A DNA stretch of 64,000 bases from Euonymus europaeus (Eukaryota; Streptophyta; Magnoliopsida; Celastrales; Celastraceae): contig OY756963.1 in the NCBI GenBank assembly GCA_963580455.1, positions 20,231,555 through 20,295,554 on the forward strand. Direction: 5' to 3'. Positions 35,786 through 47,493 of the stretch are shown here, piece by piece. Position numbers and translations under genes: made by a program. The notes under the pieces are model-generated. The model did no database searches, was not told the origin of the DNA, and was given only the letters and a program-made list of their open reading frames with translations. Position 1 is the stretch's first letter; every line of letters starts with the position of its first letter.

Positions 35786-38700
35786 TTACTTGTAAATCCA
35801 CTCATTTGCACGTCCTCCGGACTCATCCATGTCTATGAATATGCTTACTGCCTGCGACAAATGGTCAGAACAATGAATGTTTGCACCAAATTATACTGAA
35901 AAAAAACTATGTGAAAGTACTCAAATAGATCCATTCTCTTTTTTTCTTGAGCAGCTGTAGATTATATGTCTGTATAACACTCATTCCATCAAATGACAGA
36001 ACATCATAATCTTGTGCCGGCCTTAGCTTTATTATTATTGTCCCGTTCTGATACCAATGTTCTTAAGAAGCCATATATGAATCAAAGCAGAGGCTTTTTA
36101 ACCTTAGAGACTACACATCCTTGCCAACACTAATGTATTTCTGAAAATGTCCAAGGCTAGTTTCTCAGAAAACCAAAGATTTTTAACAAAATCACCAAAT
36201 AAGACCTGATTCTTCCACCTTCCTCCGGTTCTTCTTTTATATATCTCTCTCTCTCTAGTGGCTAATAAAAGGAACGTGAAATCCTTGATGGAAAGCAAAA
36301 TCACGTCATGCAATGAATCAACTATAATTATTACCTTCCCCATCCGAGGTCGCTCTTTCAACTTTGCGAGGCTATTTCGAATATGTGAGACAGCTCCCCA
36401 ACATTTCAATGTGTTTGCCACATCATCGAGCCTCAGTAGATATTCTTCTTCAGTCAGGGGGAATGATCTCTAAGCAATGAACGAGTACCAGATGGAGATT
36501 GTTTGTGAGAAGTTTGGATACATAATAAGGAACAGAATTAATATAGTTGCAGCAAATTCTTCTTGATTGAAAAACATATTAAATTCATGAGAATGTTCAA
36601 CACCATCCAAAAGGCGAGAGTTATATCTTCTGCCAATGAAACTGTGTGATCAGAAGAAAAAGTACAAAAGAAGAAGGAAAAAAAAGAGAAAAAGAAACAC
36701 CATGTAACCGACCCATTTCAAAATCCTCATTGATGCCCATACATACTCTTCAAGGACAATACATCCTGTTTGGGCCTTTTATCCCTTTTCAAAATATGGC
36801 AAGGGAATCCATTGCTTCTTTAACCTCTACACCAATATATTACAGACTCCAAAAAAGACAGATTCAAAGCATTTTGTGAGATGACCTATTATGATTTGAA
36901 AAAATAAAAAGGTAGACTGATACAATAAACCATAAATCTAAGAAGTGCCTTGAGACTTTCCAAATCAGTTCTTTGATATCAATCATATCAATCCCGTAGC
37001 TAAATATTGAAAAAGAAAACGTTATTTGCAGTTTTCACAAAACTAACATTTGGGGTAGTTCAAGCTTTATTTGTGAAACAATAGAGCATGAAATTGTTGT
37101 TTTTGTTTGCGAATGAGATGTTAAAATAAACCACGACTTTCACAAACATTGAGTTCATCACAATAACGGCTCTGTTAAACACTTGTATTACATCTGACTA
37201 ATTCTATAATTGAGAAAGCAATAGAGAGGAAATGTAGTATTTGTTAACCCATGCCAATCATGACAAGTACACACATCAAGTACAAGTCAAAATTGATTCA
37301 GTAAAAAAACATAACGGGGTCCTAATAAATCAAACCAAATAAAAAGGTGCACATAGAACAGACTCCTATTGAAAGCGTTTGACTTTGGAATTTGGCGATG
37401 TCACAAATAATGGCATCAATCTAGACCTATCAGCAACCATCCAATAAGGAGCACAAAATCCGCTTACCTGCTCCCTGTACTTCCACATGACATTCAAAGC
37501 AAGGAGATTTCTTCCCATGAACTCCTACAGTAAGGAATCAAAACTAACATGTAAAATGACAGAAGAACAAAGGAAAATTCCATTTTATATCAGAAAATTA
37601 AAGAGTGGCAATCTCTTACAATACGCAAATGTACCATACTTTGCTCATTTGTCAAAATATATCCTAAAGAAATGCATGTCAAAAGGCCCTAAAACAAAGT
37701 AAAGTCACTGCCGTGATGTAGAACCTATGGACTCCAATCGAGAAAATATGAAGAAAAAAAACAATATTCAAACGCAAAACTAGGTATAATCTCTTTTATG
37801 GCTCGGGAGTTTTATTAAATTGACAATTTCATAGTAGCAAACTCGCAATTTTTACACACAATATCACAGGCAAAAATGTGGCTCAGTGGTTATGCAACTT
37901 AAAGGTCACAAATTCAATTCCTAGAAATAGTCTCTCCACACATATTATGCAAACAAAGTCTGCGTACATCTTGTATGTTCTCGCCCACTGCAAAGTCTTG
38001 TGTACGGGTGTTATTTACCTTTACCAATGGACATATCATTATCAAGTTTGTGCAAAACAAACAAAAATTATTTGATTTCCAATATCAAACAATCCTTTCT
38101 CATATATAAGAAATTAACTCTTCACCTAAGCATCAGCAAAGGGTAAGCACCAAAATAATGCCTCCAATATACGTTTCTATACAATGATTACAGATACCTT
38201 CTTTATAAGTTGAACATCATAAGATCTCCCATATTTGTTGCGAATTAGAGTTGCAAGGTCTATTCCGCTAAAGGTGGAATCATCTGAACCCACAATTCTT
38301 TCAAGATTCTGTCTTAGAATTTCACTGTTTGCCTGAAAAGAAAGTCAATCAAGACTGATCACACATAAAACTAAAGAAAGCTTTTCACTGCAAAGAAGAA
38401 AGGCAACCACTTAAAGGAACGCCTACAAACACTTAAAGGAATGCCTAACAAATACTTGAAATGTGGTCCGACCATAAAATATATAAGATGAATTGTGAAC
38501 CAGGAAAAGAATAATGAAAGTTATCAGATGGCTCTTCTATTAGTCATTCTGGAAGAAACACATATATCCAGATGATCCAATTCAAAAAATGCTTCATTAG
38601 ACCAATGAAATTTTAACTTACATCTTTGTCTTCACTTTTGGAAGAATCATTTGCTTCAATACCATCATCTTGGTCATCATTGTCTGGGCCCTCATCCACT

Positions 38701-38894
38701 GCCCTCGAGAAGACCGGCCTACTCTTCCTAGAACCTAGATGGTGTCTACTAGAAATACATTGACCATTGGAAAATATCAATCTCCCATTCGGAAAAGATG
38801 AACCAAAACGAGGAACATTTTTAAATCTTCCTTTCAGAAGATGTTCCTGAATTCCAAGGGACACATTATATTGACTGCTCGATGTAATGCTCAT
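35786..38894 (-). CDS. DUF3067 family protein, probably plastid-targeted
   Basis: Five coding exons on the minus strand: 38894-38622, 38332-38198, 37524-37468, 36469-36335 and 35851-35786. All are joined in phase 0 at GT-AG sites and give 221 residues. Residues 1-70 are serine/basic-rich (MSITSSSQYNVSLGIQEHLL), fitting a chloroplast transit peptide; an acidic linker follows (DEGPDNDDQDDGIEAND). From about residue 110 the DUF3067 core is clear: LATLIRNKYGRSYDVQLIKK, LALNVMWKYREQRSFPLTEE, WGAVSHIRNSLAKLKERPRMGKA in pieces, then IDMDESGGRANEWIYK. DUF3067 occurs in cyanobacteria and plastids; its biochemical role is unknown. An AG acceptor (TTTTACAG) lies just before the ATG, so there is probably a 5'-UTR intron. 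Introns contain a SINE (37871) and a copia-type PBS scrap (36047-36056). Confidence 0.88.
37871..38032 (+). mobile_element. tRNA-derived SINE (Au-like) in a DUF3067 gene intron
   Basis: Box A TGGCTCAGTGGT at 37879-37890 and a decayed box B (GGTCACAAATTCAATTCC, 37904-37921), then the Au-type body with CTGCGTACATC and TTGTGTACGGGTG and a T-rich end. It lies antisense to the gene. Confidence 0.7.
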
Positions 38895-41378
38895 TGTATC
38901 CTGTAAAATCATATTGTTACACCATTAGTAAGAGATATCACATTAGCCACAGATCATTTATCTTCTTTAATTTTCTCCAAGGACGCTACGCAAAACTGAT
39001 GATATTGCTGATCTCAACCTAACTTGCATTAAGATAAAATATGCCGTTTTCAAGAAAGACTTTAATTATATAGAACCCAACAGATGTTTAGAAACCCTTT
39101 CAACTGACTTGGATGTAAATGTCTAGCCCATATTAGTTTAGGTGAGGAAATCTACAACATTATACACCGTAGAATCTGAAACCATTTTAGCAGTGCAGGT
39201 TTAGTAAGACTTTCCAATTAATCAGATGTACCCAAAATTTATAATTTCCAATGCAACAACACAATATTTTTTCCTAGGAAGTCTTTCGAACTATGATAAG
39301 TAAAATCATATTTTTAGTAGAAAAGGATTAGACTTGTTGAGGAAAATCAAAGATGAAGCCAACTAGACTCCTCAATGGATGAACTTAAACATGTGCTAAT
39401 TATATGCACAAATTAGTTTTCTCCCAAATTGTACTGCATAATTATCAAGCTTAAGACATCTCATTCGCAAAAATTAACCATAAACATGGATTTTGTGTCA
39501 CCAAAGCAAGATTTAAACACAAAAATATATCATGCCAAAATAAAAAGTCTTAAAAAGCTTGCAGTTTTGTTCCAACATATGGCATCTGCAGCCAATAAGA
39601 AATCAAACACAAAAGGAATAAGAAGTAAGGAAAAGCAAGACAACAGAAAGAACCTGGCTGCTGAAGAGTATAGCACAAAATCCAAACTGTAAGTTCGTTT
39701 GAGGAAGAGAAGATCTTCTTCTGGTGACATTTACTCAAGTCATTTTTTCTAAATAATTTGCAATCGGATAGGACTACGAAGGGAAGAGGAGGGCAACAAC
39801 GGCATTCATGTCTTAGCATTTTACACGGTTTTGTGTGGTGTTGCGTAGTCTAAGTGTGCGCAATCGGACAGTCTCCATCAACAACAGAGATGTAATCAAA
39901 TAGAAACCAAAACCATAACGACAACCAGCCACGCACATGCCAGTGACCAAACTGAAGAAAATATTCTGTGACTTATGGAAATTAGTTATCTTTAGTGACC
40001 ATATTGAAAACAATTATTCTTGTAGTGACTAAACTGAAATCAACCCAATTTTTAGTGACCCAAACTGTAATTTCTCCTTTATTTTATTGATTACTCGATC
40101 CGTTTATCTATGACATTTTATTGATTGTTCTAAAGCATCCGATATTTGTAGTTAATTTCATTACAACTAAATCCAGACCTAACTCGGAGAGTTCTATTAA
40201 AAGAGCAAAAATCTAGCAACAATTATTTTTTCATTTATAAATTCAAGATCTTACTTAAGATAAATAAATATCGTATCACTTGAACAAATTATTTTTTAAT
40301 TTACCTGGGGTAAGACCCATATGAACAATCACGAGGCATCTTTTACCGCTTCAATGCTTACTTTTTGTTATGAGCAAGGTCCCATATGGAAACAATTATC
40401 CCTCCCCTCCCCAAATGATATCCTATCTAAGACCCATATGAACAATCACAAGCCATCTTTTAGCTCTTCAATGCTTACTTTTTGTTATGGACAAGGTCCC
40501 ATATGGAAACAATTACACTCATATCCCTCCCCTCCCCAAATAAAACCCATATCCTATCTACCCTGGTGAGTATTGGCCGGAAAACCAACCTCTGTCACTA
40601 GAGCTTGGTTCGTTTGAGAGTGTATTGTCTTTTAATCTCATGTAGTGAGGTGGGGAGTTCTAAAAATATGACGAGGTTACATGAGATGTAGTGACCAAAA
40701 ATGTTTGGCGCCTTAATTGGGTATTTTTCATTGATATCAATTAATTTTTTGATGAATTTATTTTTTGTAAATATATAAATCGAATAATGAAATTCATTGA
40801 ATGCAAAAGTGAAAAAAATCCCGTGCTTTAACGCAAAAAATGCAGTCAACCACGTTGCGTTGCGTCGGAAGTGAAAGCAACTCCATTGCAGCTTCAGTTT
40901 CGAACTCACCGAGGTGCGATGACATCGTAATGTACGGCTTGGCCGAACAATTGCCCTAACGCGGTGTGTTCAAGATCCCATTTCAGTGCTTACTCGGGAA
41001 GAAGTTTTTTGATGGGATTGATAATAAAACTAATTATTGTAAAAAAAAAAATAGAGAGAGGTTAAAGACAAATAATCCCAGTAGTTTGGGAATGAATTGC
41101 AGAATGGCTCGGAGCATTACACTTGCACAAGCATGAAGTATCTACGATGGATGCCCGAGCTGAATCCATTAACAGAATTTCACAAAAGAGAACATTCAAC
41201 TATGGTATATGGGAAGTTCCACGTTTAATACGACTGTACAATTGGATCAAAATTATCAGCAAAGGCATAAGTGTGTAGCTAAAGAGCAATGTCCCAAAAC
41301 TTGCTTTAATGGAAGGTCAGAAGTGATGCTGGTAAACCCATAACCAAAACAAGTCATTAAAGAAACACGTCAATCAGA
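38895..41378. other. Between the DUF3067 gene and the UNG locus
   Basis: Should contain the 5'-UTR exon and promoter of the DUF3067 gene. A good minus-strand donor (CCTCG|GTGAGTTC, about 40908) is one candidate for the end of that leader exon. A tandem repeat sits at 40312-40560. No other coding frame is convincing. Confidence 0.4.
40312..40560 (+). repeat. 117-bp direct tandem duplication
   Basis: Two copies with period 117, each starting GACCCATATGAACAATCAC and including CAATGCTTACTTTTTGTTAT and CAAGGTCCCATATGGAAACA. The second copy has about 12 extra bases before CCCTCCCCTCCCCAAAT. Non-coding. Confidence 0.9.
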
Positions 41379-43320
41379 TCAAAGCTGCCAACCTATGTGA
41401 AGAATCCACATTTGCTCCAAAAGTTTGTTTGCATGAGAAAAATGTCCGTACACAAACCAACATTATTACTTTCTTGATCTATAGGCTAAAAGAACAAGCA
41501 AGCATTATTTGCCCATAACAAATCAAATTTCCCTCCATATAATGCATAATCGCTTCCTCCCTCTCTCTCTCACACACACACACACACACAAACACACAAT
41601 CCCAGAGAAGTACAGACACGCAGCCAGACTAACCTTGCAGCCAAAGAAACCTCTGTTTGCAGACAAACCAGAAGGATGTGCTGCTTTAAGAATGTGGTGT
41701 TTGCTTCCATCAATCAACCTGCACAATATCCATTATTACAAGCAGTGTAACAAAAAATCTCAAATACCTCAACAAGCCAATTTCAGTTGATGCTGGATGA
41801 TTAAAAACACAAACAGAATTGCTCGCAAATTTATGAGTGATTTTTATATACCATTTCCAAATTCTGCTAGCTTTCCTAAATGAATTACTCAACATTGAAA
41901 AATTCAGAGTGATAAGTGATTTTTCTATATCATTTCACAATTCTGCCAACGTTACTAATTGAATTACTCTACATTGAAAAATTCAGGATTTGTGTGACCA
42001 GACTTAGGAGGGCAAGTGAAATAATGTTCTTATATAATCCGTAGCAAAAGTGTTAGATATACGTCCTGTACAGCCAATTTATACGGTAGTATTTGGAATG
42101 TATATAATAATAGTACTATATTAGCTTGATTAAATAAATGGCAGTTTATAGTATATTTGATATTTCTATTTAAATAGTTATATTAAATATGTCCATAGAT
42201 ATTTGTTAGAGACCTCATTCTCAAGAGTTGAGAATATGAGTGACGAGTGATCTCTAGTATGAATATCTTAAACTGAGTTCCTGATCATAGAATTATTAAT
42301 TGGACAATAATAATTCGGAAGATCAGCATACTGTTTGTTTTCTATGATGATAGGGTTGTGAGTCTCATACAATCTAATATGAGATATTAGAACAAACAAT
42401 ATGGAAGATTTATTGTTGAATAAATGCTTCGAATATGACTTGTAAATAATGAATCACATGGAGGTTTATTTTCTTGTCAATGATTTATTATTTATTTATG
42501 ATTGTGTAAATAATCCTTAGACCTGAGATGACATAATAGTCTTGTATATGAGTGATTGAATTTTGTCAATGTTGGAAATATTTATTCATTGAATAAATAT
42601 TAACATTTGATGGATTCAGTTAGTTATATATGGAGACTTGTGTGCAGACAAGGGATCCATTGCCTCGAAATAAACGAGGAGAATATCCTATGTGATCCGG
42701 ATATATATATATATTGACACAGGAAATCCTTGGCCGAGGTTATATGATTAATGAAAATGTGTTTTCATTAATTATTTGTTTGTCAATAAAATATTGGATC
42801 TGACATATGATTGAGTTAGTGGATTTGAGGGATATCCATGATCCTCACTCAATTGGGATATTGTACAGTGGAATGATTTAATTACAGGGTAATCGTAATT
42901 AAAGGTTCATATGAAAGTATTCATCACTGATTGGGTAGTCACGATATGCTGCTAGGTGTCACTCGTGATTTATAAGAAATTATTAAAATGTGTTTTAATT
43001 GATATCAAAGAGTTTGATATTATTCTTATTGCCAATCGGTAATGAACCTAGAAAATCACACATAACGAATCACAGATTAAGTTTGGAAAGGAGAAGAACT
43101 GTGTAAATTCGATAATTTACATGAGATGAAAATAATCGAATTATTAACTAAATGCAGGTTTATTGTAAACCGGATTGAATCCAATTGATTAATAGACACT
43201 GCTAGCACACTTGTCATTAATTAAAGTTGGAGTCATGATTTAATTAATCTTATATTATATTATAATAATATGTTATTATATATATATTATAATATTATCA
43301 TATATTATAATATGATAATA

Positions 43321-43373
43321 ATTGCCGACACAATTGGTTGAATTGTGTCGGCAATTCTCTTTTAAAAGAGAAT
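43321..43373. repeat. Strong double hairpin within the solo LTR
   Basis: ATTGCCGACACAATT, loop GGTTG, then the perfect complement AATTGTGTCGGCAAT (43321-43355). This is followed at once by the palindrome ATTCTCTTTTAAAAGAGAAT (43354-43373). Just upstream is a run of TA/AT palindromes (43250-43320). Confidence 0.85.
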
Positions 43374-43555
43374 TGAACATCTCATTTGACAGATGAATGT
43401 GTATGGGATACACAGCCACAGAACACAATATTTTTCCATTTTGTACTGATTAGAGAATCAGTTGAGAAAAACCTTTTATAAAGTTTTTCATTGATAGCTT
43501 AGTCTGAGATTCCGGTGGACGGACTAGAGACTCCGTATTATCGGAGATCAATCCA

Positions 43556-44503
43556 AGGTTTTAAAAATCGTTTTTAGGAATCGAGGCGCTTACCTTATAT
43601 GAGGCGAGGCGTAAGCCTCGAGGCGTATCGAGGCGTAAGCCTCAAAGTGAATCGACAAAATATATACTATATATATAATATAATATATAGACAGATTACA
43701 CATTACAGATAGATTAAGTAAACCAAAAAAATTAAACCAGTAAACCAAAAAAAAATTAAATCAGTAATCACTCATCAAGATCAAGTCATCAGTAATCAGT
43801 AATTACTTATAGACTAAGTAATTAGTTTTGCAAAATTTAACTAAAAATAAAAAATAAAAACAAGTAAACAACACAAAACAACTAAACAAACAGTGTCTTT
43901 GTGCCACTGTGCTGGGTTGTGGAGCATAGCAATAGAATAGAAATTAGATAGAAATTAGAAGCAGTGTTGTTTAGGCAGGGATTCACATTCCAAAAGCAGG
44001 GACGAAGTGAGAGAGAGACAACTGAGAAGAAGAAAGAGGAACTGAGAAGCAGGGAAGAAGAAAGAGGAACTGAGTAGAAGAGAGAGAGAGGAACTGAGAA
44101 GCAGGGAAGAAGAAAAGTGAGAAGAAGAGAGAGAGAGGAACTGAGAAGCAGAAGAGTGAGAGAGAGAGAGACAAAATACCTAGAGCTGAAGAGCAGCTGC
44201 GATGTCGCTCAGCTGAAGCAATTAGGGCATGGCGAGAAGTAACCAGAAGTCGCGACTTGCGATAGAGCTGGAGCTGCTTGCTGGGTTTTGAATTTCAGAG
44301 CATAAAGCCCACAAAAAAGCCCAGGTTTCATGCATAGCGCCTCCTCCGCCTCAGAACTTCTGTGTCTGAGGCGGACGCCTCAGTCATGAGAGGCGCACGC
44401 CTCCCATGGAACTCTCCCAGGCGTACGCCTGGGATCGGCGGAGCATCGCCTCAGTTCGAGGCGCGCCTCGAGGCGTGCGCCTCGAACGATTTTTAAAACC
44501 ATG
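43556..44503. mobile_element. Mutator-type non-autonomous element nested in the solo LTR
   Basis: Inverted ends GGTTTTAAAAATCG and CGATTTTTAAAACC are flanked by GATCAATCCA (43546-43555) and GATCAATCGA (44504-44513), a 9-10 bp target duplication. That size points to the Mutator superfamily. Both ends are full of AGGCG/CGCCT motifs, many in palindromes such as CGAGGCGCGCCTCG. There is no transposase. The centre holds a purine-rich minisatellite. Confidence 0.78.
44010..44175 (+). repeat. Purine-rich minisatellite inside the nested element
   Basis: Variants of GAGGAACTGAGAAGCAGGGA and AGAAGAAAGAGGAACTGAG repeat about four times, ending in a (GA)n run at 44156-44171. The strand is almost pure purine. 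Confidence 0.8.
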
Positions 44504-47493
44504 GATCAATCGATTGACTGGAATTTTGATCAAGCACGCTTCAAGAGCTAATAATTTTTGTAGCTTCCGCTGCGTAATTTGTATACCGTTTGCTAACAAA
44601 AAGAACTTAAATGAGGACCAAAGCGTCAAATGAACTATAAACATGTGAATGCTCAAGCACAGGGTGAGAATGTGAATGTCCATGCATATCTTTATTTGGC
44701 AGAGAGAAAGACAAAGAGGAGTGAGCAGAATACTGTTTTCTAGGGCAATTCATCAGCAGAGCAAACTAGAGATGAGTTTTGAATAAATTCTCTATCAGTG
44801 GATTTTTTTTTCTTGTGCATAACAATCAACCTTAATACCTGGATTTCTCTTCAGCGGAGTTTCCCCATAGGAGAAATATAACTCCCTCCTCTTGTGAAAT
44901 TGTTTTGATTACAGCATCAGTAAATTGCTCCCATCCTTTCCTAGCATGAGAGTTTGCCTGATGATGCCTAACTGTATAACATTAAAAAAAAAAAGGGTTA
45001 TAGAACCACATCCAAAAGGTCAGATTAAGATTAGACATCTTATAATCCATACAGCAAATGAGAACTGTCTCTCTCTCAATCTCTCTCTATCATTCACACA
45101 TGAGAACGTACACTCTCATTAGTCATGAGCAGACACAAAAATCCAGATGCCACCAATGCTCTAGAAATTTGAGCAACTTTTTTCTCAGTTGGAAAAAACA
45201 TGAATTGAAATCCACTGAAGTTGAAAAATACCAACTTCCAAGTTATCAATGCTATAATGCTATAAGCCTATAAAATCTCCACAAACAAATATAGTCTGCG
45301 ATAATACCCCTAATTTCTATACACATCAGTTTAGTGATCGAGAGCTTCCAGAAATCTCTGCCCCAATCATCATTCTTAAACAATTATATAGCTGGAAGAA
45401 ACTGATCCCAAAAAATCTAGATTGATACCATCTTAAATGGTAAGGCAACTGAAGCTCAAATATAATGAAGAATTGTACCTGTAAGAACAGTGTTGAGCAG
45501 TAGAACACCTTACAATATCCAGTAAATTATTGTCAGAATATAGTTTAGCCAAAGGAAAGAACAAATAGCCAACGCGAACCAATATAAAATCTAGTCTATT
45601 ATATCAACTTATGAGCTTTGTGAAAAGAAAAACATAAAACTATAACATAAAATATAATCTAACAAGAGGATGGAGGAACCTGCATTTATAACACATTCGT
45701 CACCTCATGGAGGCTTTAATAGTTTATAACTTATTTTAGAAAGAACAAATTTAGAAAATTATAAGAGTTCATCCCCGTTAGGCCATTAGAAGATAATGGC
45801 TTTATATGAGATCTCTGTCCTGTTTTCTTTAACTTGTTGCATATAAGAGAAATATTTGCCTCACTCTGAATGTGAGTAACAGAATCAGGTATGAAGTGGG
45901 CTGTCCGAAAAATTGGATGTACCACTATATCTCCTCCTAAAGGCACAACTGTCACCAACTAGGCATAGTGCGGTAGTGCCAAACGACAATAAGCAATATA
46001 ACCTAAGGCGGTTTCCCATTACACTTCACCAAGATGTATAGCATAAGAGGTATACCTCAAAAGTCACAGCTATTATCATCAGAGAAAATTACCGCATGTA
46101 ATATTATTTGTTTTATTAGTTTTTCATACACTTTTAAAACCATTTTGGGAAGAGAGTGTACATTCCACCTACATCTCATTTAATTCAATCTGATATCTAA
46201 AGTGAGTATTTACATTCCACCACTCTGGTTCCTTATGAATTGTTACCACTTACCACAAGGCAGAAAGTGTATCATCAATTCACCATTTTGTTATGTACAC
46301 TTACTCGCAGAAAGTCTGACCCTTCATTTCACCATTCCATTTCATATCTGTTATTTGTTTCCCACGAATGCAGGTCAGCAAATATACCTAACTCCTACAG
46401 GAACAACTGATCCATAAAATAGTAGACCATATCTCCATCTTGGACCATTCTTAGGACAACAATACCGCGATCTGATATAGTAGAATATGTACTGAAGTTC
46501 AATTAAATTGGAGTTTCAAAGAGAAGACAGTAGTAACAGTAACCATAAAACAAACGAACGTTAAGAATGCATAATGCTTCCGGAACAAAAAAAAAAGGTG
46601 TATTCCAAAATTCCAAACATATACAAGAAAAACATCAAGTCTTACCTGAATAGCCCAACTCTCCAAAGTCCCATTAGAAGGAATGGAGCAGCCAAGATCT
46701 TTGTGAAGTTCCTTAAATATATTAACCAGACTAGAAGGGACCTTCACTCCTTCTGGGACAGAGAATGAAAGTCCCATTGCCTGACCAGGTCCATGATAAG
46801 GGTCCTGCTAACATCAACACTTGAGCAACTGCACTTCTTTTCTTAATCCACTTGCAACACAAGAAACAGATGATACCTGCCCAATAATTACAGCCTTGAA
46901 TCTGTCAAAGGGTGTGGAGTTAAGAGCATTGAAAATCAAGTGCTGCAGAGGATATATAGGCACGTCGCCACTACACATCTCTCTTTCAACGAATTTGCAC
47001 AGATTCTTGGCGTAGGGTTTTGCAGCTCACCTGGAAGCGCCTCCAACCATGTCTCCTCCACCAATAACTCCTCCAGCTTCACATTCCCCGTGCCCTCGCC
47101 TGAAATCACAACACATTGAGAACCCGCACTCAGCTCCAAACAAGTTAACAAGAAGGAAAAAAATATAGGGGAATTTAAGAAAACAAGAAAATAAGCAGAA
47201 TTGTGGATACGTTTGTCCTTGGAGAGGTTGTCAAGGCAGATTTTAAGGTTCCGCTTCGATTTGGCGCGTAGTTTGTTGAAGTCGACACGAGAATGTTGGT
47301 CCGGGGTGAGACCTGAAGAGGAAGAGTCGGAAAGAGAGGAAAGGTTTCCGATGAAAGGGAGGTGCTTGCAAGTGGAAGGAGATAGTTTCAGGGGTTTGGC
47401 AGGCTGGAAGAGATTCGGGGAAGCCATTTGCTTTGCCTTAATAGATTTTTCTTGGCGGGAAGAGAAAGAGCTAGAAGTACTTTGATCAGGCAT

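Larger units (their letters stand above)
42051..44598. mobile_element. Solo LTR with 5-bp target duplication, containing a nested element
   Basis: Starts TGTTAGATATACG and ends TTTGCTAACA, with AAAAG on both sides (42046-42050 and 44599-44603). There is no internal region, PBS or second LTR, so this is a solo LTR from LTR-LTR recombination. Without the nested DNA element (43556-44503 plus one target-site copy) it is about 1.59 kb. It lies in the intron between UNG exons 5 and 6. Confidence 0.88.
41379..47427 (-). pseudogene. UNG: Uracil-DNA glycosylase (UNG), apparently inactivated
   Basis: Seven exon-like blocks on the minus strand: 47427-47211, 47099-46877, 46804-46646, about 45510-45481, 44971-44839, 41718-41634 and 41444-41379. 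They spell a family-1 UNG, which removes uracil from DNA in nuclei and organelles. The catalytic motif [20 protein letters not shown] spans exons 2-3 intact, and [12 protein letters not shown] is in exon 6. Lesions: (1) exon 2 changes frame at about 47024-47030, between LPGEL and KPYAKNLCKF, one base short in an A-run; the original frame stops at about 46936. (2) The acceptor before GVLLLN reads TTGTAAGGTGTT where AG|GGTGTT is needed. (3) The last exon (HFSHANKLLEQ...) has no AG before it and its normally invariant end IDWQL is IGWQL. An alternative upstream Met at 47493 would add 22 residues. The intron at 41719-44838 holds a solo LTR. I am sure of the family and fairly sure it is broken. Confidence 0.82.

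Noticed and set aside
36047..36060. Copia primer-binding-like TCTGATACCA scrap in a DUF3067 gene intron
   Set aside because: Too short, with no LTR terminus pair; kept only as a note.
44010..44175. Purine-rich repeat as a CRISPR-like or regulatory array
   Set aside because: Units vary and abut with no spacers; it is a simple minisatellite in a transposon.
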